Shown: positions 45,089 to 57,612 of the stretch, in pieces | Layout of the letters: every line of letters starts with the position of its first letter | How positions within the stretch are numbered: the stretch's first letter is position 1 | From: Podospora pseudoanserina | Taxonomy: Eukaryota; Ascomycota; Sordariomycetes; Sordariales; Podosporaceae | Length of the DNA: 64,000 nt | Assembly (NCBI RefSeq): GCF_035222485.1 | Contig: NC_085920.1 | Span: 6,510,001 to 6,574,000 of the forward strand | Direction: 5' to 3' | Program-made: the position numbers and the translations under genes | Notes under the pieces: generated by a model | Database searches by the model: none | Seen by the model: the letters and a program-made list of their open reading frames with translations, nothing else | What the model was told of the DNA's origin: nothing

Positions 45089-46171
45089 CTAGGAACCCTC
45101 CTCATCATTCAAATCAGCCCAGTCCAGCCCTGGATAGTATGCCAAATCCACCAGCTCATGCTCACTTCCCTCCGGTGTCGTCAACCTGATCACTGGCGCT
45201 CCACCACTAGTGGCCGGGTCGGCCCGAGTGGGGGGCGCGGAAAGCTTGTGCCAAGTGCACTTTGACAGTGTTTCAGCTATCCCATTATTGATCTCGTCCT
45301 GCCGCTCCTCGTTCTCGAAATCCTGGACGACGCCAAGTTTTCCATCACAGACGGCTGTCTGGTCGTTTGGGCGGAAAGCAAAGGAGAGGATGATTCCCGT
45401 GCCAGTGGCAATGCCGGTGACGGTTGTTTGGTTGGAAGAGTCGATTGTGTCAGCGGAGGGGGTTGAATCGTCAACAACCTCGGGTTCAGAGTCTTGTATC
45501 TGAAGCTGTTGAAGGTCGGCTTGAAGAAGGGACTCTGACTCGGGCTGGCGGTGTTTGTTTGGAGCAAGGGATTGCGGAGTCTGCCTCTGCTGATGGCTGA
45601 CGACTTGATGGTCCGGTGGAATATGGTGTGATGGTTGATTTGTGAAAGTGTAGTTGTTCTCAAAAGATATCTGAGAAGATCTGTCCTCTTCCGTGGGCTT
45701 GTTCTCTGTTACCAGGGTCTCGGGCTCTTCTCTCTTCTCAGTCCCGAGAGAATCTTGTGAGAAAGCCTCGGCAGGACAGAGATGATGCTCGATCCCACAC
45801 CGACGAGCAACCCTGGGAGCAGTTCCATTGTGGAGGTTGTCCGGAGGGAGAATCGTCTGTTCCTCATCCGCAGATCCCTGGCTGGTTTTCTCTGTTGTAG
45901 GGGGTTGAACATGTCGCTTTCGGACGGTTCCAAAGGGGCTCCAAGTGCGACCGCATTCTGATGAGCTCCAGGAGTCTTCGTCGCCATACGGAGCTGACTT
46001 GGCTACCATCTCGTGAAGCTTGGCCATGTGCGGCGCGCTTGCAGCCGCCTTCATGTACGCCTCCTTTAGTCGCAAGCAGGCGTCCAGGGCTTCAACGTTG
46101 GCAGTTGAGGCATCTGGGGGCGTGATGGTCGCACGGGGCTCTGTCGCGGGTGATGAATTGCTGGAGTCCAT
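45089..46171 (-). CDS. Predicted disordered protein, function unknown
   Basis: A single open frame of 360 codons from the ATG at 46171. Residues about 24-60 may form a helix (C-L-R-L-K-E-A-Y-M-K-A-A). The remainder is Ser/Thr/Gln/Glu-rich and low in hydrophobic residues. The C-terminus has an ordered-looking stretch around K-C-T-W-H-K-L-S and E-L-V-D-L-A-Y-Y-P-G-L-D-W-A. No signal peptide, membrane segment or known domain. It converges on the ankyrin gene, whose stop is 297 bp away. Codon use resembles the neighbours, supporting a real gene. Confidence 0.65.
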   Translation of the reverse strand: MDSSNSSPATEPRATITPPDASTANVEALDACLRLKEAYMKAAASAPHMAKLHEMVAKSAPYGDEDSWSSSECGRTWSPFGTVRKRHVQPPTTEKTSQGSADEEQTILPPDNLHNGTAPRVARRCGIEHHLCPAEAFSQDSLGTEKREEPETLVTENKPTEEDRSSQISFENNYTFTNQPSHHIPPDHQVVSHQQRQTPQSLAPNKHRQPESESLLQADLQQLQIQDSEPEVVDDSTPSADTIDSSNQTTVTGIATGTGIILSFAFRPNDQTAVCDGKLGVVQDFENEERQDEINNGIAETLSKCTWHKLSAPPTRADPATSGGAPVIRLTTPEGSEHELVDLAYYPGLDWADLNDEEGS

Positions 46172-48004
46172 TTGAGTGTTTCGGTGTGTAGGTAAGCTTG
46201 TCGAGATTCGATATGAGAACTTTGGTATGAACTCTCAAGGTGGATCGAACAAGGCAGAGGACGTTCCTTGTGGAAAGTCAGGTAAGTGGGGAGGAAAGGT
46301 GGATGAGTTTGAGTGAATAGAATTGGTTTGATTTGTTAAAACAGGTAAAGAGTAAAGTGAGCTGAGTTAAGTAGTCGAGAAAATCTATTTTTTGTCGTGG
46401 GTGAATTCTAAACCGCGCTCGGCGTAGTTTGGCTCTTGTTCGCTTTTGTAATCAAAAGTCAGTTGTTGCTCCGAACAACCTTCCAGTAGCAGTGAAGAGG
46501 GATTTCTGAATGAACTATTCATGTGCTAGACCACAACGCTGGGAGCAGTGGGCATCTCTATCGCTATTTGTGGATCTCTGGTTTGAATTCAAAACCAAAA
46601 TCACCAAGAGAGAGCAACAACATTGCCTATCCTGATGCTCCCACCGCCCTAATTGATTTTGTAAATGTCTCTACAAATATGTAGCACAATAAAGCATCAT
46701 CTCAGGACACATGATTTCCCCTGCTGTGGCTCAATAACTCGGATCTTAAGGTACGTGACTAAAATTGGGCAAGTGAAAATACCCTGTGGTATTTGGTTTC
46801 TATCATGGAGTTATTATCAACACCCCAAAGACCAGCAGCCAAACTTTGCGAGCCCTCGTTGTTTTACACCCACAATGCTTCGTGATAACAACGATTGCAA
46901 TGATCAAGGCAACAGTTGCAACACCGCAGAGCCTCGTATCAAATTTTTCACAATGAGTGAACACAACTTATGTAGACATCACTGTTGGATTATATCACAG
47001 CCTACTCAGAGCATCTTGAACCAGATGAGCTTATTTCACTTGTTTATTAAGCCAATCCTCTTCAGCAACAAGCCAGCACCAAGGTCATGATATCAAAGTC
47101 AAAAGGTTTACGCCTTTTTTGTTATAGTACAGATGTGCCTGTTATACCGCCACACCATTGGCACCATAGACACCAAACAAGCCGTCCTCCTTAAAGGGCC
47201 CCGTCCTCTCCAAATATTCACCACGTTACATAACGCCATCACCAAGCCCGCCGTCCAAAGAATGCAACTAGGAAAACCATCGATGGGGTAAATATATAGC
47301 CAGGCACCATCAGCAGCAAAATCAAGTTAAGTTGTTATGCGCACGACTGCATATGGGACATAAAAAGCCCAACATCTTCCACCCTTCCACCCTTCCACGT
47401 CCCTGATCATCCCATCATACCTCCTGGCAATATTCCAGACCTTGTACACAACCAAGCTGGCTCATGCGCCTCAAAGCGAACCGTCCATTGGCTGGGCCTC
47501 GAAATATTCCTGCACCATCATCCCATCCATCCCTCCGCTTTTTCTGCAAACACCGAGAAAAAAACGAGTATCTTGCTGCCAGCAGGGTATCCCATCCACC
47601 GACTTAAACCCGGAAAAAAAATGACACCAAACCCCTTCTCCCGCCTGAGGCGGTGATGATGAAGAACAAAAAAAAAAAAAGGATAGCTCTAGATAGAGCT
47701 GAAGAAAGGTAGAAAGAACAAACTGACCAACCGAATGATTTCCTTTTTTTGAACCCCCTTTCCTTCGCCATCCTCCCATTCCCAGGGGTATTTGTCACCG
47801 GATTGACCCAAAAAAAAAGAAAAAAAAAAGCTACAGGTATAAGGGGAAAAAAAGGCCACCTTTTATCCCAGACGCACCTCAACTTGAGAAAAGCACCCCT
47901 GAATCTTCTGGCGACTCGTATACACACACATACATGAATAGAAAGGAAACCGCCTCGAAGAGGATACTATGAAACACCGACCCCAAATGTAACCCGGTCG
48001 ACTT
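46172..48004. other. Intergenic region with A-rich tracts
   Basis: About 1.8 kb. The right part (47600-47860) contains several A runs of 7-13 bases that read as T-rich on the minus strand, where they fall in or after the 3' UTR of the bHLH gene. No ORF supported. Confidence 0.5.
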
Positions 48005-49755
48005 TTATCTGGGGAAAGGCGCCCCTGGTGCGCGTGTGTAAACGGTAGTGCCATTTGGTCGTGGACCTTCGTACTGCACGCCCGTCATAGCCTCAGGGCC
48101 TGCGCCATTGGTTGGCCCATCGAAAGACCGAAGTGGCGGCAGCTCGGCTTGTTGCCGGGCTCTGGCATATTGGTCATTCGCGTAGTGCTCCGACCCAGGC
48201 GGAGGAGGGCCTTGCATTGAGTGACTCTGGCGGTACTGAAGCTCCTGAATCTGACGTCTCATATCCTCCATCTGTGCATCGCGCTTGGTTACCTCCTCGG
48301 CAAGCTGCTGAACATGTGACTGAAGATCTCTAATCGTGTTGGTCTGACGTGTGTGTTCTTGAATGGCTTTGCGGACATTAGCTCTCTATTACAAAAAGAC
48401 ACATGGTTCCGAAAACAAACCAACCTTTTGTGAGAATCTCCCACTTGGAAGCCTTGGTGCCCCGCTCTTGAGGCATAAGATCCCTAAGCTGCTCAAAAAG
48501 CTCCTTCATCTCCGTACGACGTTTCCGCTCAGCCAGCTTATGGGTGATACGAAGCTCGGGGGTCCTGCTATACGGCTGGTTGCCCGCATGAAGACCGCCT
48601 TCTTCGTTCTGCAAATCAGACAACTGCTTGTGCTGTAGAGAGTGATGGTGGGTTGTCGAGTACTCCGAGGCGACCGAAAGCCTCTGGTATTCCGTCATGC
48701 TGTGGTGGTCTTCGAGTCGACGTTGTCCGGGAGGCAGCCTTGAATCAACTGTGTATTGGCTGCTGGCCAACGATTCGGCAACGCTGCTTCTCCTCGAGTT
48801 TGCCAGGGACTGAGGTGGTCCCGACATGCGTTGAATAGCATTGTCATCTTCGGGAAAAGCCCAGGCCTGACCCTTAGTAGGCTCTGCTGCTCGAGCAATG
48901 AGACTGGTGGTTGGCCCTGTGATGGTTGGCGCAATTCTCCCTCCACGGGGATGAACTTCGGGTTTGCGTTCTGCGTTTGGTTGATACCCGTTGGAGATGC
49001 GGTTTGTAGCAAGAGAATCGAGGTTGGCACGAGGATGTCTCTGTTGCTGTAGTGTATTCTGGATTGACGACGTCGACTGGTTGTGGCTTGCATAGGGGGA
49101 CCCGCTCAATCCCAATTGCCCGAATCCCTGGTTGAACCTGCTATCCACGCTCTCCCTCCGTGACATACCAGGCTCCGGCAGCTCGCCATGGCCAAATGTG
49201 GCACTGTTGGGGGCCGACTCCAGCGATTGCGGACGGTCAAAGCGGCGAGGGTCGGCGCTGAGAGGGGTTGTCGGCGACACGATCGAGGCAACGCTCATAT
49301 TACTGTTCGTCGGAGACACGAGTGGCAGCGGGAGGAGGTGGGTCGCTGTTGTGGGCGATGGTGTTTTATCGACGGGCGAGGTTTGGAAACCGGAGTTTGG
49401 TGGGCTAAGGACGCCCAGGCCTGAGCCTGTGGAGTTGTCTGCCAGAGCTATTAGTCCTCTTCTTCTTTCCCCTCCGTGACCGAGTAGTTCCTTTCAGCTG
49501 GAGCAACATACGCTTGCTAGACACATCTCCGCTTGAGTAGTAGGCAGAGTCTCTGTGGTCTTCAGGTGAATTCAGCACATTTGTCAGGGCGGCGGGCCCG
49601 AACTTTTGCGAAGGTGGCCGTTGTTGCTCCATGACGTTTGGTTGGGCCGTTGCTAGTTTGCCAGTAGCTGCAGTGTGGAAATCCCAGTCCGCACGTGGCT
49701 CAACCCACGGCGGCGTCGAGTGACGATTCTCAACAGCTTGCAACGTCTCAAGGCA
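48005..49755 (-). CDS. bHLH transcription factor
   Basis: Minus-strand exons: ...49755-49512, 49438-48425 and 48381-48005. The bHLH region spans the last intron. Exon 2 ends with H-K-L-A-E-R-K-R-R-T-E-M-K (basic region, ERxRR) and helix 1 (L-F-E-Q-L-R-D-L-M-P). Exon 3 gives helix 2 and a coiled-coil extension (Q-Q-L-A-E-E-V-T-K-R-D-A-Q). The last intron is only 43 bp, with donor GTTGGT and acceptor GAGAG chosen to restore the frame. The N-terminus is uncertain. The first in-frame ATG is at 49632 (503 residues from there), but the frame upstream to a good CAG acceptor at 49757 still looks coding (W-V-E-P-R-A-D-W-D-F), so another 5' exon probably exists. The long middle part is Ser/Pro/Gln-rich, as in regulatory proteins. 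Confidence 0.82.
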
Positions 49756-52700
49756 CTGAAAAGGGAGCAGCCACGGTCGGCGACGGCAGTGGTGCTTGGC
49801 TCAGGTCGGGAGGCAGGTCAATGGGCCACTGGAGGCAGGGCGGGGATAAAGACGAGGAACAGGATGAGATATGTCGCGAATTAAACAGAAGCGATTGACG
49901 CTGGGCCGACGTCTCCGGGGTTTTTGGTCTTGTTGTCTGTCTGGTGTTGGGCGGCCGTGAAGACAGACAGAAGGTCAAGATTGACGGCAGGCAGTGTTCG
50001 CAGGTGGTGGTAATATCGACGACAGGTTGCTGGAACGGAAAGCCGAAGGAGAAGCGGCAGGATTGTCGAGTGTCAAGGACGGGACAAGCACGTTTTTCAA
50101 AGAAGCCTGCCAGCATTGGGCTGGGGAACAAGCTGCCGGGGAAGGGGGGGGCGTGGAGGGGGGAGCCAAGCGCACCAGCCAGCAGCCAGCAACAAAGGGG
50201 CCGCTAGCCGGGGGGAACAACGGGCAGCTGGGATTGGGCGGATGGAATTTGATGGGCGGCGATGGTACCGGAGTGGAGGGCGTGGATGGTAGGGGAATCC
50301 CTCCCAGCGCAAGAAAAGGGCCCGTTCCTCTGTGGGCAGCCACATGTATCCCGCATGCTCAGGTTCCGGGTACGCAGTTACAATGGGAAATGGGAGCGAC
50401 ATGGCACAAGCGCGGTCGATGCATGCATGCCGGGGTACAAGTTCGAGGGTTGTGGGTTGTGTGCGTGCGCTCTCTCGGCACAGCCAGGTGACACAGAACG
50501 GATCAGAGGCAGATGCCAGGAAAGTACTGCACTGGTAGTCTCTTAACAGGGCTGCCGGAAGTGGCAGGAGCCAAAGCCGTCGCGAGGATGCTGAGCTGGG
50601 GCCGCGCTCTCTATTTTACAATTGAAATTTCACGTTTCAGGCCACCTGCCACGAGGGACAGCTGTTAGTAGGGCAGGCCCGTGGTACCAGATCCCGATCG
50701 TCGCCGCCCAGAGGATCTCCTTGGGGGGGCCCTTTGGGGCCACTAACACGGCGTGGCGTGCCATAGTCGGGACGGTTTTGGAAAGTACCTGCCTGGAGCA
50801 CCGTGGACAGCAAGCAGTGGGATGACTGAGAGGGCGGGGTGGTGGTGGGTTAGTGGGTGCCTTGCGCACACTCTGAGCTTGCAAGCACATGGCGGATTTG
50901 CAAAGGACAGTTGAACAAAGAGAGAGCATGGGGTGTGGCCTCATGCTCATGTGCCCGCGAGGTGAGCGAGACCTTTACGTGCATTGTTGTCGTCTCTCTG
51001 GTGGAGCGTGCACGTCGCAATTTGACTGCGTCGGTTTTCTTCAAACTGCACAAGTGCCTTCGTGCTCAGATTTGCCTGTGACAGAGGGTATGTCGATGTG
51101 GGAGCATACCACCGAGTAACGGGGCACCGGCCGAGTCCTTCTCCGAGCACACAAGAGCGGCATTGCGGATGACCATCACAAGAGTTTGCCCATATCTTGT
51201 CCAGGTGTGGAACAGTCTGTCCTCTCTCACCTAGAGATATCACCGTGTCCTGGGGCCACACCGTGTTGGGGTGACAGCAGAGACTGCATACTGTAGAGCA
51301 CATTTGTCCCATCTTGAGTATCAGGTATATTTGACTAGTCACTTAATCCCAGGTGGGCATCCTTCTATTTGGCCCTCTCTCTGTCAGTGGATGGACTGGG
51401 CCACCTGCAGAAGCCAAACGATGGTTGCAAAGCGGCGTCTGCCTCTCGATGCAAGGGAAGATAAGAGGCCCAATCCCAAACCGCGCCATGGGAGCTGACA
51501 GAGAACGTGCGTTTGGTCCAGTTCTTCCACCATTGGCGTGTATGAATTGTGTGAGCAAGATTCGGCAGACTTCCGGCTGAACACTATATGCCACTCGAAC
51601 CACACTTCTAGCAAGGCCGAGTGAAACACAACGACGGCAGGGCTTTGGTAGTCATGTCAGCATTCTCTGGCTGTCTCTTCGGCGACAAGACCCAGTGGTT
51701 GGTACCGTAGATAATCTCCGTGGCGCGCCAGACACAGGCCCGGCTCCTACACTACGACAGTTCACGGGCAGGAAAGTTCAGCCAAGAACCAAAAGCTGTC
51801 ACTTCACCCTAGCGTAGATACCTGAGTGAGGGGCGGGCTGCGGGAGGTACTTGATGCTTGAGAGGAATGAAGTCCTTACTCCATACGGAATCGTCCCGCA
51901 ACCTGCTGGAGATCCAGCCAGATGCATTGCAACGTCACAAACCCCTGTCCGCGCACAATTGCTTGCGCGCTCGGCACGTGTCGTTTAGGTTTCCCGCCCA
52001 GTGGCTCGTTCGGCGGGAATATTTAGACCCTTGGTAGCCCTGAATGGCTCCAGCCTGTTCGGGGAAGTCGGTACGGTAGCAATGTCGCCGTGGCGGATCG
52101 ACATCTTGTTTTGTGGATGTGGACCGTGCTTTGATTCCCATCTGGCGGATCGAAACGCTGATGCTTTCGGACAAGACGTTGCGCTGAAGGTTGAAAGAGG
52201 AACCGAGAGATACCCAGCCGGGCCACGGTTGCTGCTGCTGAAGTGCTGCTCGGTCGGTGACGAAGGAGAGGGAGAGCTTCAGTGGCCTCCAGAGTGACAC
52301 TGTTTCGGGCCTGCTTCTGGGCCTGCCGTCTGGTTGCTGCCAGGTGTCGAAACCATCGACGCCAGCTGGTGTCCAAAGGTCTGTACAACCACATAGCAGG
52401 AGCACTAGTGTAAGGGCAAGTCACATTCCAAGTTCCGAGCTGGCTCAGTGTTTGGTTCGTTCCATGTGCTTTTGATTGCGGCCCTCGTGGCCTTTGTTGG
52501 CACGTTTATTATTACCGAGTCTTGTACCTTGGTACCGTCCACTTTGTCTCGTCAACTCGGGCGAACATCCGTCCTGACTACAACACACCAGGGAATGGTC
52601 CTTGGCAACGCGCATAGCCTCTCCAATCTCCATCACCCAGTTTATTACTGCGTTATGTACTGTCAAGCCTCGGTCTTGAGACGCCTTAGCCGCCGTCCCG

Positions 52701-55700
52701 TGGACCAACAGGCTCTCTGGCAGTTCCAGGTTGGATCCTCAACGGCCCGAGAGCAGAAGGGAACGGGTAGCCAGCCCAATAAGCTTTATGGCGTTGAAAC
52801 CACTCGCAAAACACCGTTATTTCCTCCTGTACATGTTTGTGAAGACGGCACTGGCAGACAGATCTCTGTTTCGAATGGTCCCGACAAACACAGCTTGTGT
52901 TGGATCTCCCTTGCCCCACATCTCCTGGTTCATATCGGCGCCAGGATCCGAAAGCGGCTCAGGACCTGGACGATCACGCCCCCAAAATGTTTGTTTCTCA
53001 ATCACAATTACCGCTCGGCTCGTCTGGCATCGAACATCTGGCATCTGGCATGCGATCTTGCGCGAACAGGTGTCGTGCCAGGTGCGGGGTTGCCTTGTTG
53101 AGTGCCTTGCAGCTTCATTCTCTGGACAAGTGCTTCCAAGCTGGGAGATGGCACAGGCAAGACATTCTAAAAGGCGCACAAAGTGTGACCAAAGTTGCAG
53201 ACTCTACATCGTCAGGAGATCCGGTACGAAACCCATCAGATATCGACCCAACTACTTACGTACAGCAAAGCCCAGTCTTATGCGGCCCCAGGCGCCTTGA
53301 CTATCGATATGCGAGGCAAACCAGTTCGCGGAGTAGTTCCAGTCTTGATGTGGATTGGGCCAGATCCTTCCGCTTTCTTCTTGTTGAACACTTGCCCTCA
53401 AAGTTCCTCACATCAACCCAAGCTGACCTCAGTACAGTTGTCTCAAGCAAGCGGTTTGCGAATGCCTTGACGGCTGCGCTTACGACGTCTCTTCGACAGA
53501 GAGGCCTACTCAGCCAGACAGTGTCAGAGAATATCCCGACTGTAGACAGCCACAAAAGCCTTGTACCTCACAGGTCCCCGAGGGGTCGGCGACGTTGGCT
53601 GCAGCCCCTCACTCTCCACCCCACGGCTATTCAGTACCCGCAACCCACTAATCAGACTAGAGAAACGGTATCTTGCATGGTTGATCTGTCTGGGGTGAAC
53701 CACGGCCGGGGTTGTGGGCCTCCTACCGTGGCTCTCTGGGCCTTCTCAGGGCCAACAATACAGGAGTCCTAGTCGACACCTGTCGACATCCGGGCGGTCT
53801 GGTCAGCGATCTCATCTCACAGATCCCAAGCCTGCACAACAATGGCGCGGAGTGTCTCCGTAGTCCAGTCCAGCCAGGTCAGGTCTTGCGGTTTCGCTCG
53901 GCCGGGAGATCCTCCCGCAAGGGATGTCGCCATAGTTTTCCAGGGATGTATTACTCGTCGATCACTGGACGCCTCCAACTGACCGTGCAGCAACCTCTTT
54001 CCGTAAGCCAGATTGCCTAGGCTCAACTCTCGATGGCCTCCCCTCGATGCGGCTGAGGCCTCGAACTTCACCAAGCATATGTGCTCTCCTGCATAGCCGA
54101 GCAGAATCCTCACTATCACAACACGGATACACACACTGTGTTGGGCATTGTCAACTTCTCAGAAGGCTGCCTGTACCTGCATTTCCATCCGGAACCGGCG
54201 TGAGACCCTGCTCATCTGATGGGTTGTGGCCGTGACACTGTGATTTCTGCTGCTGCGGTGACAAAACCGGGAGCCAAATGATGGAAAAGTGGTTCCGGCC
54301 GACAGAAAACCCTCATGTTGGAGCCGCTGGGCCACAGTCGCTGGCCGCCAGGGTTTGTGAAGCCAACATCCGTCGCTCGCGGATGAGGGTTAAAGGGCAA
54401 CCCCTCTTTTTCTTTGCTTTTTTTTTCTTGGTTTCTTTTTCCGTGACAGAACGAACATTTGCTTGCAACCTTGCTGATCGTTCTCAGTATCTCATGCTCA
54501 CCAGATGGCGTCGTACTGCTGGGGCTGCAGGGCACAAGAAAAGAACTGGCAGCTGAGGGACCCAATGAAGGCAATTACCACAAGTACGACCGCAGCTGCT
54601 GTATCACCCTGCACAAGAACACTGATCCGGAGACAGCCATGCTGTAAAGCTGATTTGTACTCTTGTGGCTCTCTCCACCGAATATTGTCGGACTGGAACA
54701 TGGACAGTTCATCCCAGTCCTGACTGTGTTCTCTGGCTCGTATTGGCGAGGGGGTGCGTCACCATCCCATGTTCACGCAGCCAAGGCCGAAAGGTTTTCC
54801 TGTCCGGCGCCCCTGATTTGTTCCGTCCTGAGACGCAGAGGTTGCCCCTTTTTCATGGTTTCTCCTATGCCCCTTTATTGGGCAGGAGGAGGAATCGGTT
54901 CAGGGACAGAAGAAAAGTGCTCGAATAGAAACAAAAGAAACCAAAGCACTCGCTCCTGGCGAGAGGCTACGCAAGCTTCTCTGGAAATAGTTTGAGTCTC
55001 ACGGTATTCTACGAAAGGCTGATCTTTTGTGTCGGGTGCCTCGAGCCCACGTGTTTCTCTGTTCCTGAAAACCCCCTCTCTCGGTTCCGTCAGGTTCGGA
55101 TATCATGGCAGAGGGTCAGGTTTACCACCATCCGATGTTCTGCTATGTGCTGTCAGGTACCACATTCATCACAGTTTATAGCTGAACTGATATGCCACAG
55201 GACAGTTGCATCCGCCATTTGTGGCTAGCTTCGCCAATCACAAACTCACATTGCTCACACAAACATCTACTGTCATGAGGGGAAACCTGCACGTATCTGG
55301 CGAATCAACAGCACGGGGGAAAAGGGGGGATCAGTATGGGACTGGGGACGCGGGCGCGAGGATGTGCCACAGAGCACAACGGATGTCCTCGAGGGATGGC
55401 GTTTTCACTCCGCAAGAAGGACGAGGAATGGGCTATCAGGGGCACAAGACTGGGTGTCACATGGCACACATAGGTTACCAGTGCCGGATTCACCCAATAC
55501 TGGTTGAAAACTCTCCACTATACAGAACGAGGCCATGACGGAACCAACGGAGGCGGGCGAGCGAGAAACGTCGTATGTCACTATACACAGGTAGCAAGAC
55601 CATCATCTTCCAGAGGGGTTGCCACAGGTCCCTCGATCATTTACTCGAGATGATGGGACCATCGCAAAGCACCCACTCACGGAAGTTTACCTTTGCCCTG

Positions 55701-56907
55701 AACCCATCCCACTCATATCTGTCATACTGACCATAACACTCCTCCTCAGTACCACAATCATTCACACCAACCACAAGAAGGCCGATTGTTCGCATGTCAT
55801 TTCCCCCCTTCCCCTGAACTAGCGGCAAAAGCCTGCACACATGGCTCTCGTAGCTCCTTTGATTGTGACAGGAGGTGAGGTAACATGAGCAAACGACAGC
55901 CGTCCATCCATCCGATGTGGGATAGCTTTCAGAAGAGCACACGGCAGGTTACTTGTACCTTGGGAGAGTGTTGAGAAATAAGGTACACGGGTGGTTGCCA
56001 CTGTCATGGGAGACTTCTGCGTGGTACGTAGTGATACGGTGAGGAGCTTCTCTTATAGAGGAGGAAGTGGTCTGATTTTTTTTGGACGGGCAGGCTGTCT
56101 GTTTGGGGGGGTGATATCTGAAAATCTTGAAATAGGTTATCAAAATAGGGAGAGGTTGAGCCATCCTATGAATTGCTAAAAGGAAGCGAGAAATAAAGGG
56201 GGGTAATCGTCTATATTCAGGAGCGGCTGGCAAACAGTTAGACTTGCATGAAGAGGTATTCAATGGCTACCACCGCACTTTCCAGGCGTCATGGTGCCAG
56301 GAAAGATGATCTTTCAAGTGGTGACTAGAATTCTCTTTGATCGAAGTACCTTGATTTTGAAAACTCTCCAAGGTACAGGTGTTTAATACTTCTATATTTG
56401 GGGTGTCCCTTGCTAAGCCTCTACACAACTTAGGTGTCATATCTTTTGATTGTCACTCTCGGCTCGGGAAGTTTCAAAAAGGCGGTTGAGCAGGTGAAAT
56501 GCCATAACCTATACATTTCAACATCTACTCAACAGTCAGCGCAGATTTCTTTCAAGTCCTATCTTTTGCTTTCAGCTAGCATTTTTTAATTTTTAGCACA
56601 CCGCATCAACATACACGTCCCTCTCAAGTGTATGTATACCACCTATGGTGATGGTGCCACTAGAATAGCATACTGAAACACCGCCATGGTAGGCCAAACA
56701 TCAGCTCTCGTGATTCTTCGTACAGTGAACGTAAACAACAATCTGCGTGAGATTGATTCCATGAGCATGTTGCTGACACTGGGAAAGTATAGAATGTGAC
56801 AATCAAGTCCCCAGCAGCACAGAGACCCATCTCAAACCATGGCCAAAAAGAAAATGAGGAGGAGGACCACACAAAGATGTCAGAACTGAAATGAGGCAAA
56901 AGATATG
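49756..56907. other. About 7 kb gene desert upstream of the bHLH gene
   Basis: No gene can be supported. The first kilobase probably holds the bHLH 5' UTR, a possible 5' exon and the promoter. Longer ORFs exist (52448-53101, 52897-53772 on plus) but overlap each other, lack domains and have biased, non-protein-like composition. No tRNA, rRNA or obvious transposon ends seen. Confidence 0.55.
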
Positions 56908-57013
56908 TGGACGGGCTGGGAATCGAACCCAGGACCTTTCGCATACAAGATGACTGATACTAAGATCAAGTCCCGATGCTAAGCGAACGCTCTACCAACT
57001 GAGCCACACGCCC
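56908..57013 (-). tRNA. tRNA-Ala (AGC) with intron
   Basis: The minus strand begins GGGCGTG and ends CCCGTCC plus discriminator A. The D-arm, the anticodon stem TTCGC/GCGAA, the loop TTAGCAT with anticodon AGC, and the T-arm CTGGG-TTCGATT-CCCAG are all present. About 33 nt interrupt the loop one base 3' of the anticodon, the canonical position for a nuclear tRNA intron. The acceptor stem has one C-T mismatch and one G-T pair. Mature length about 73 nt. Confidence 0.9.
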
Positions 57014-57612
57014 TGTTATTGTATGTGGATGTTGTGGTGGGTGGAGAAGGAATTAGGCTTTGAGTATGGAGTGGGATGATGCCTCTTGGAAGCTGTGCAT
57101 TCTTTTGGTGTTCTTGGACCCACCCTGTCTTTTGAATGGTGGGGGTTGGGAGCAGGAAGAATTGCCACGGGTGAGCGGAAGGACCGTAAGCGCACGTTTG
57201 GAAAATTCTTCAAATGGAGGCTTCGACTGCTGGGATTTTGCTTGGGAGGATTGTCCGTGGTTTGTGGCGAGTTTATTGAACTGTTGTTCGTCTTGAACCT
57301 GTCAACAACTGCGGTGGGGATTATGATGATTATCCACGATAAGATATCGGATAAGCTTATCTTGGCTTGGCAGGACAGCCGGGGTTAGGGTTGAAGCAGA
57401 ATGTCGGCTCTTAATGTTCCACTCAGCCTAACCGTATTGAGCTGGCTGGTAAACTTGTGGGGACACAAACATCCGCATCCTTGCAAAGCTTGCTGGTGGG
57501 AAAGAAATTTTGGTGCAGTTCGTTCAAAAACTTCATCATCCGCCCATCACACATTCGGCTTACCTCTACCCTTCACACAAGACCAATCCTCTAAGCCACC
57601 CTCCCCATTCTC
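57014..57612. other. Intergenic region: tRNA upstream flank and RRM gene promoter
   Basis: No ORF with support. CT-rich just before the RRM gene start. Confidence 0.5.

Noticed and set aside
52448-53772. Overlapping 217- and 291-codon plus-strand ORFs in the gene desert
   Set aside because: They overlap in different frames, lack recognisable domains and hydrophobic-core patterns, and have no good start context.
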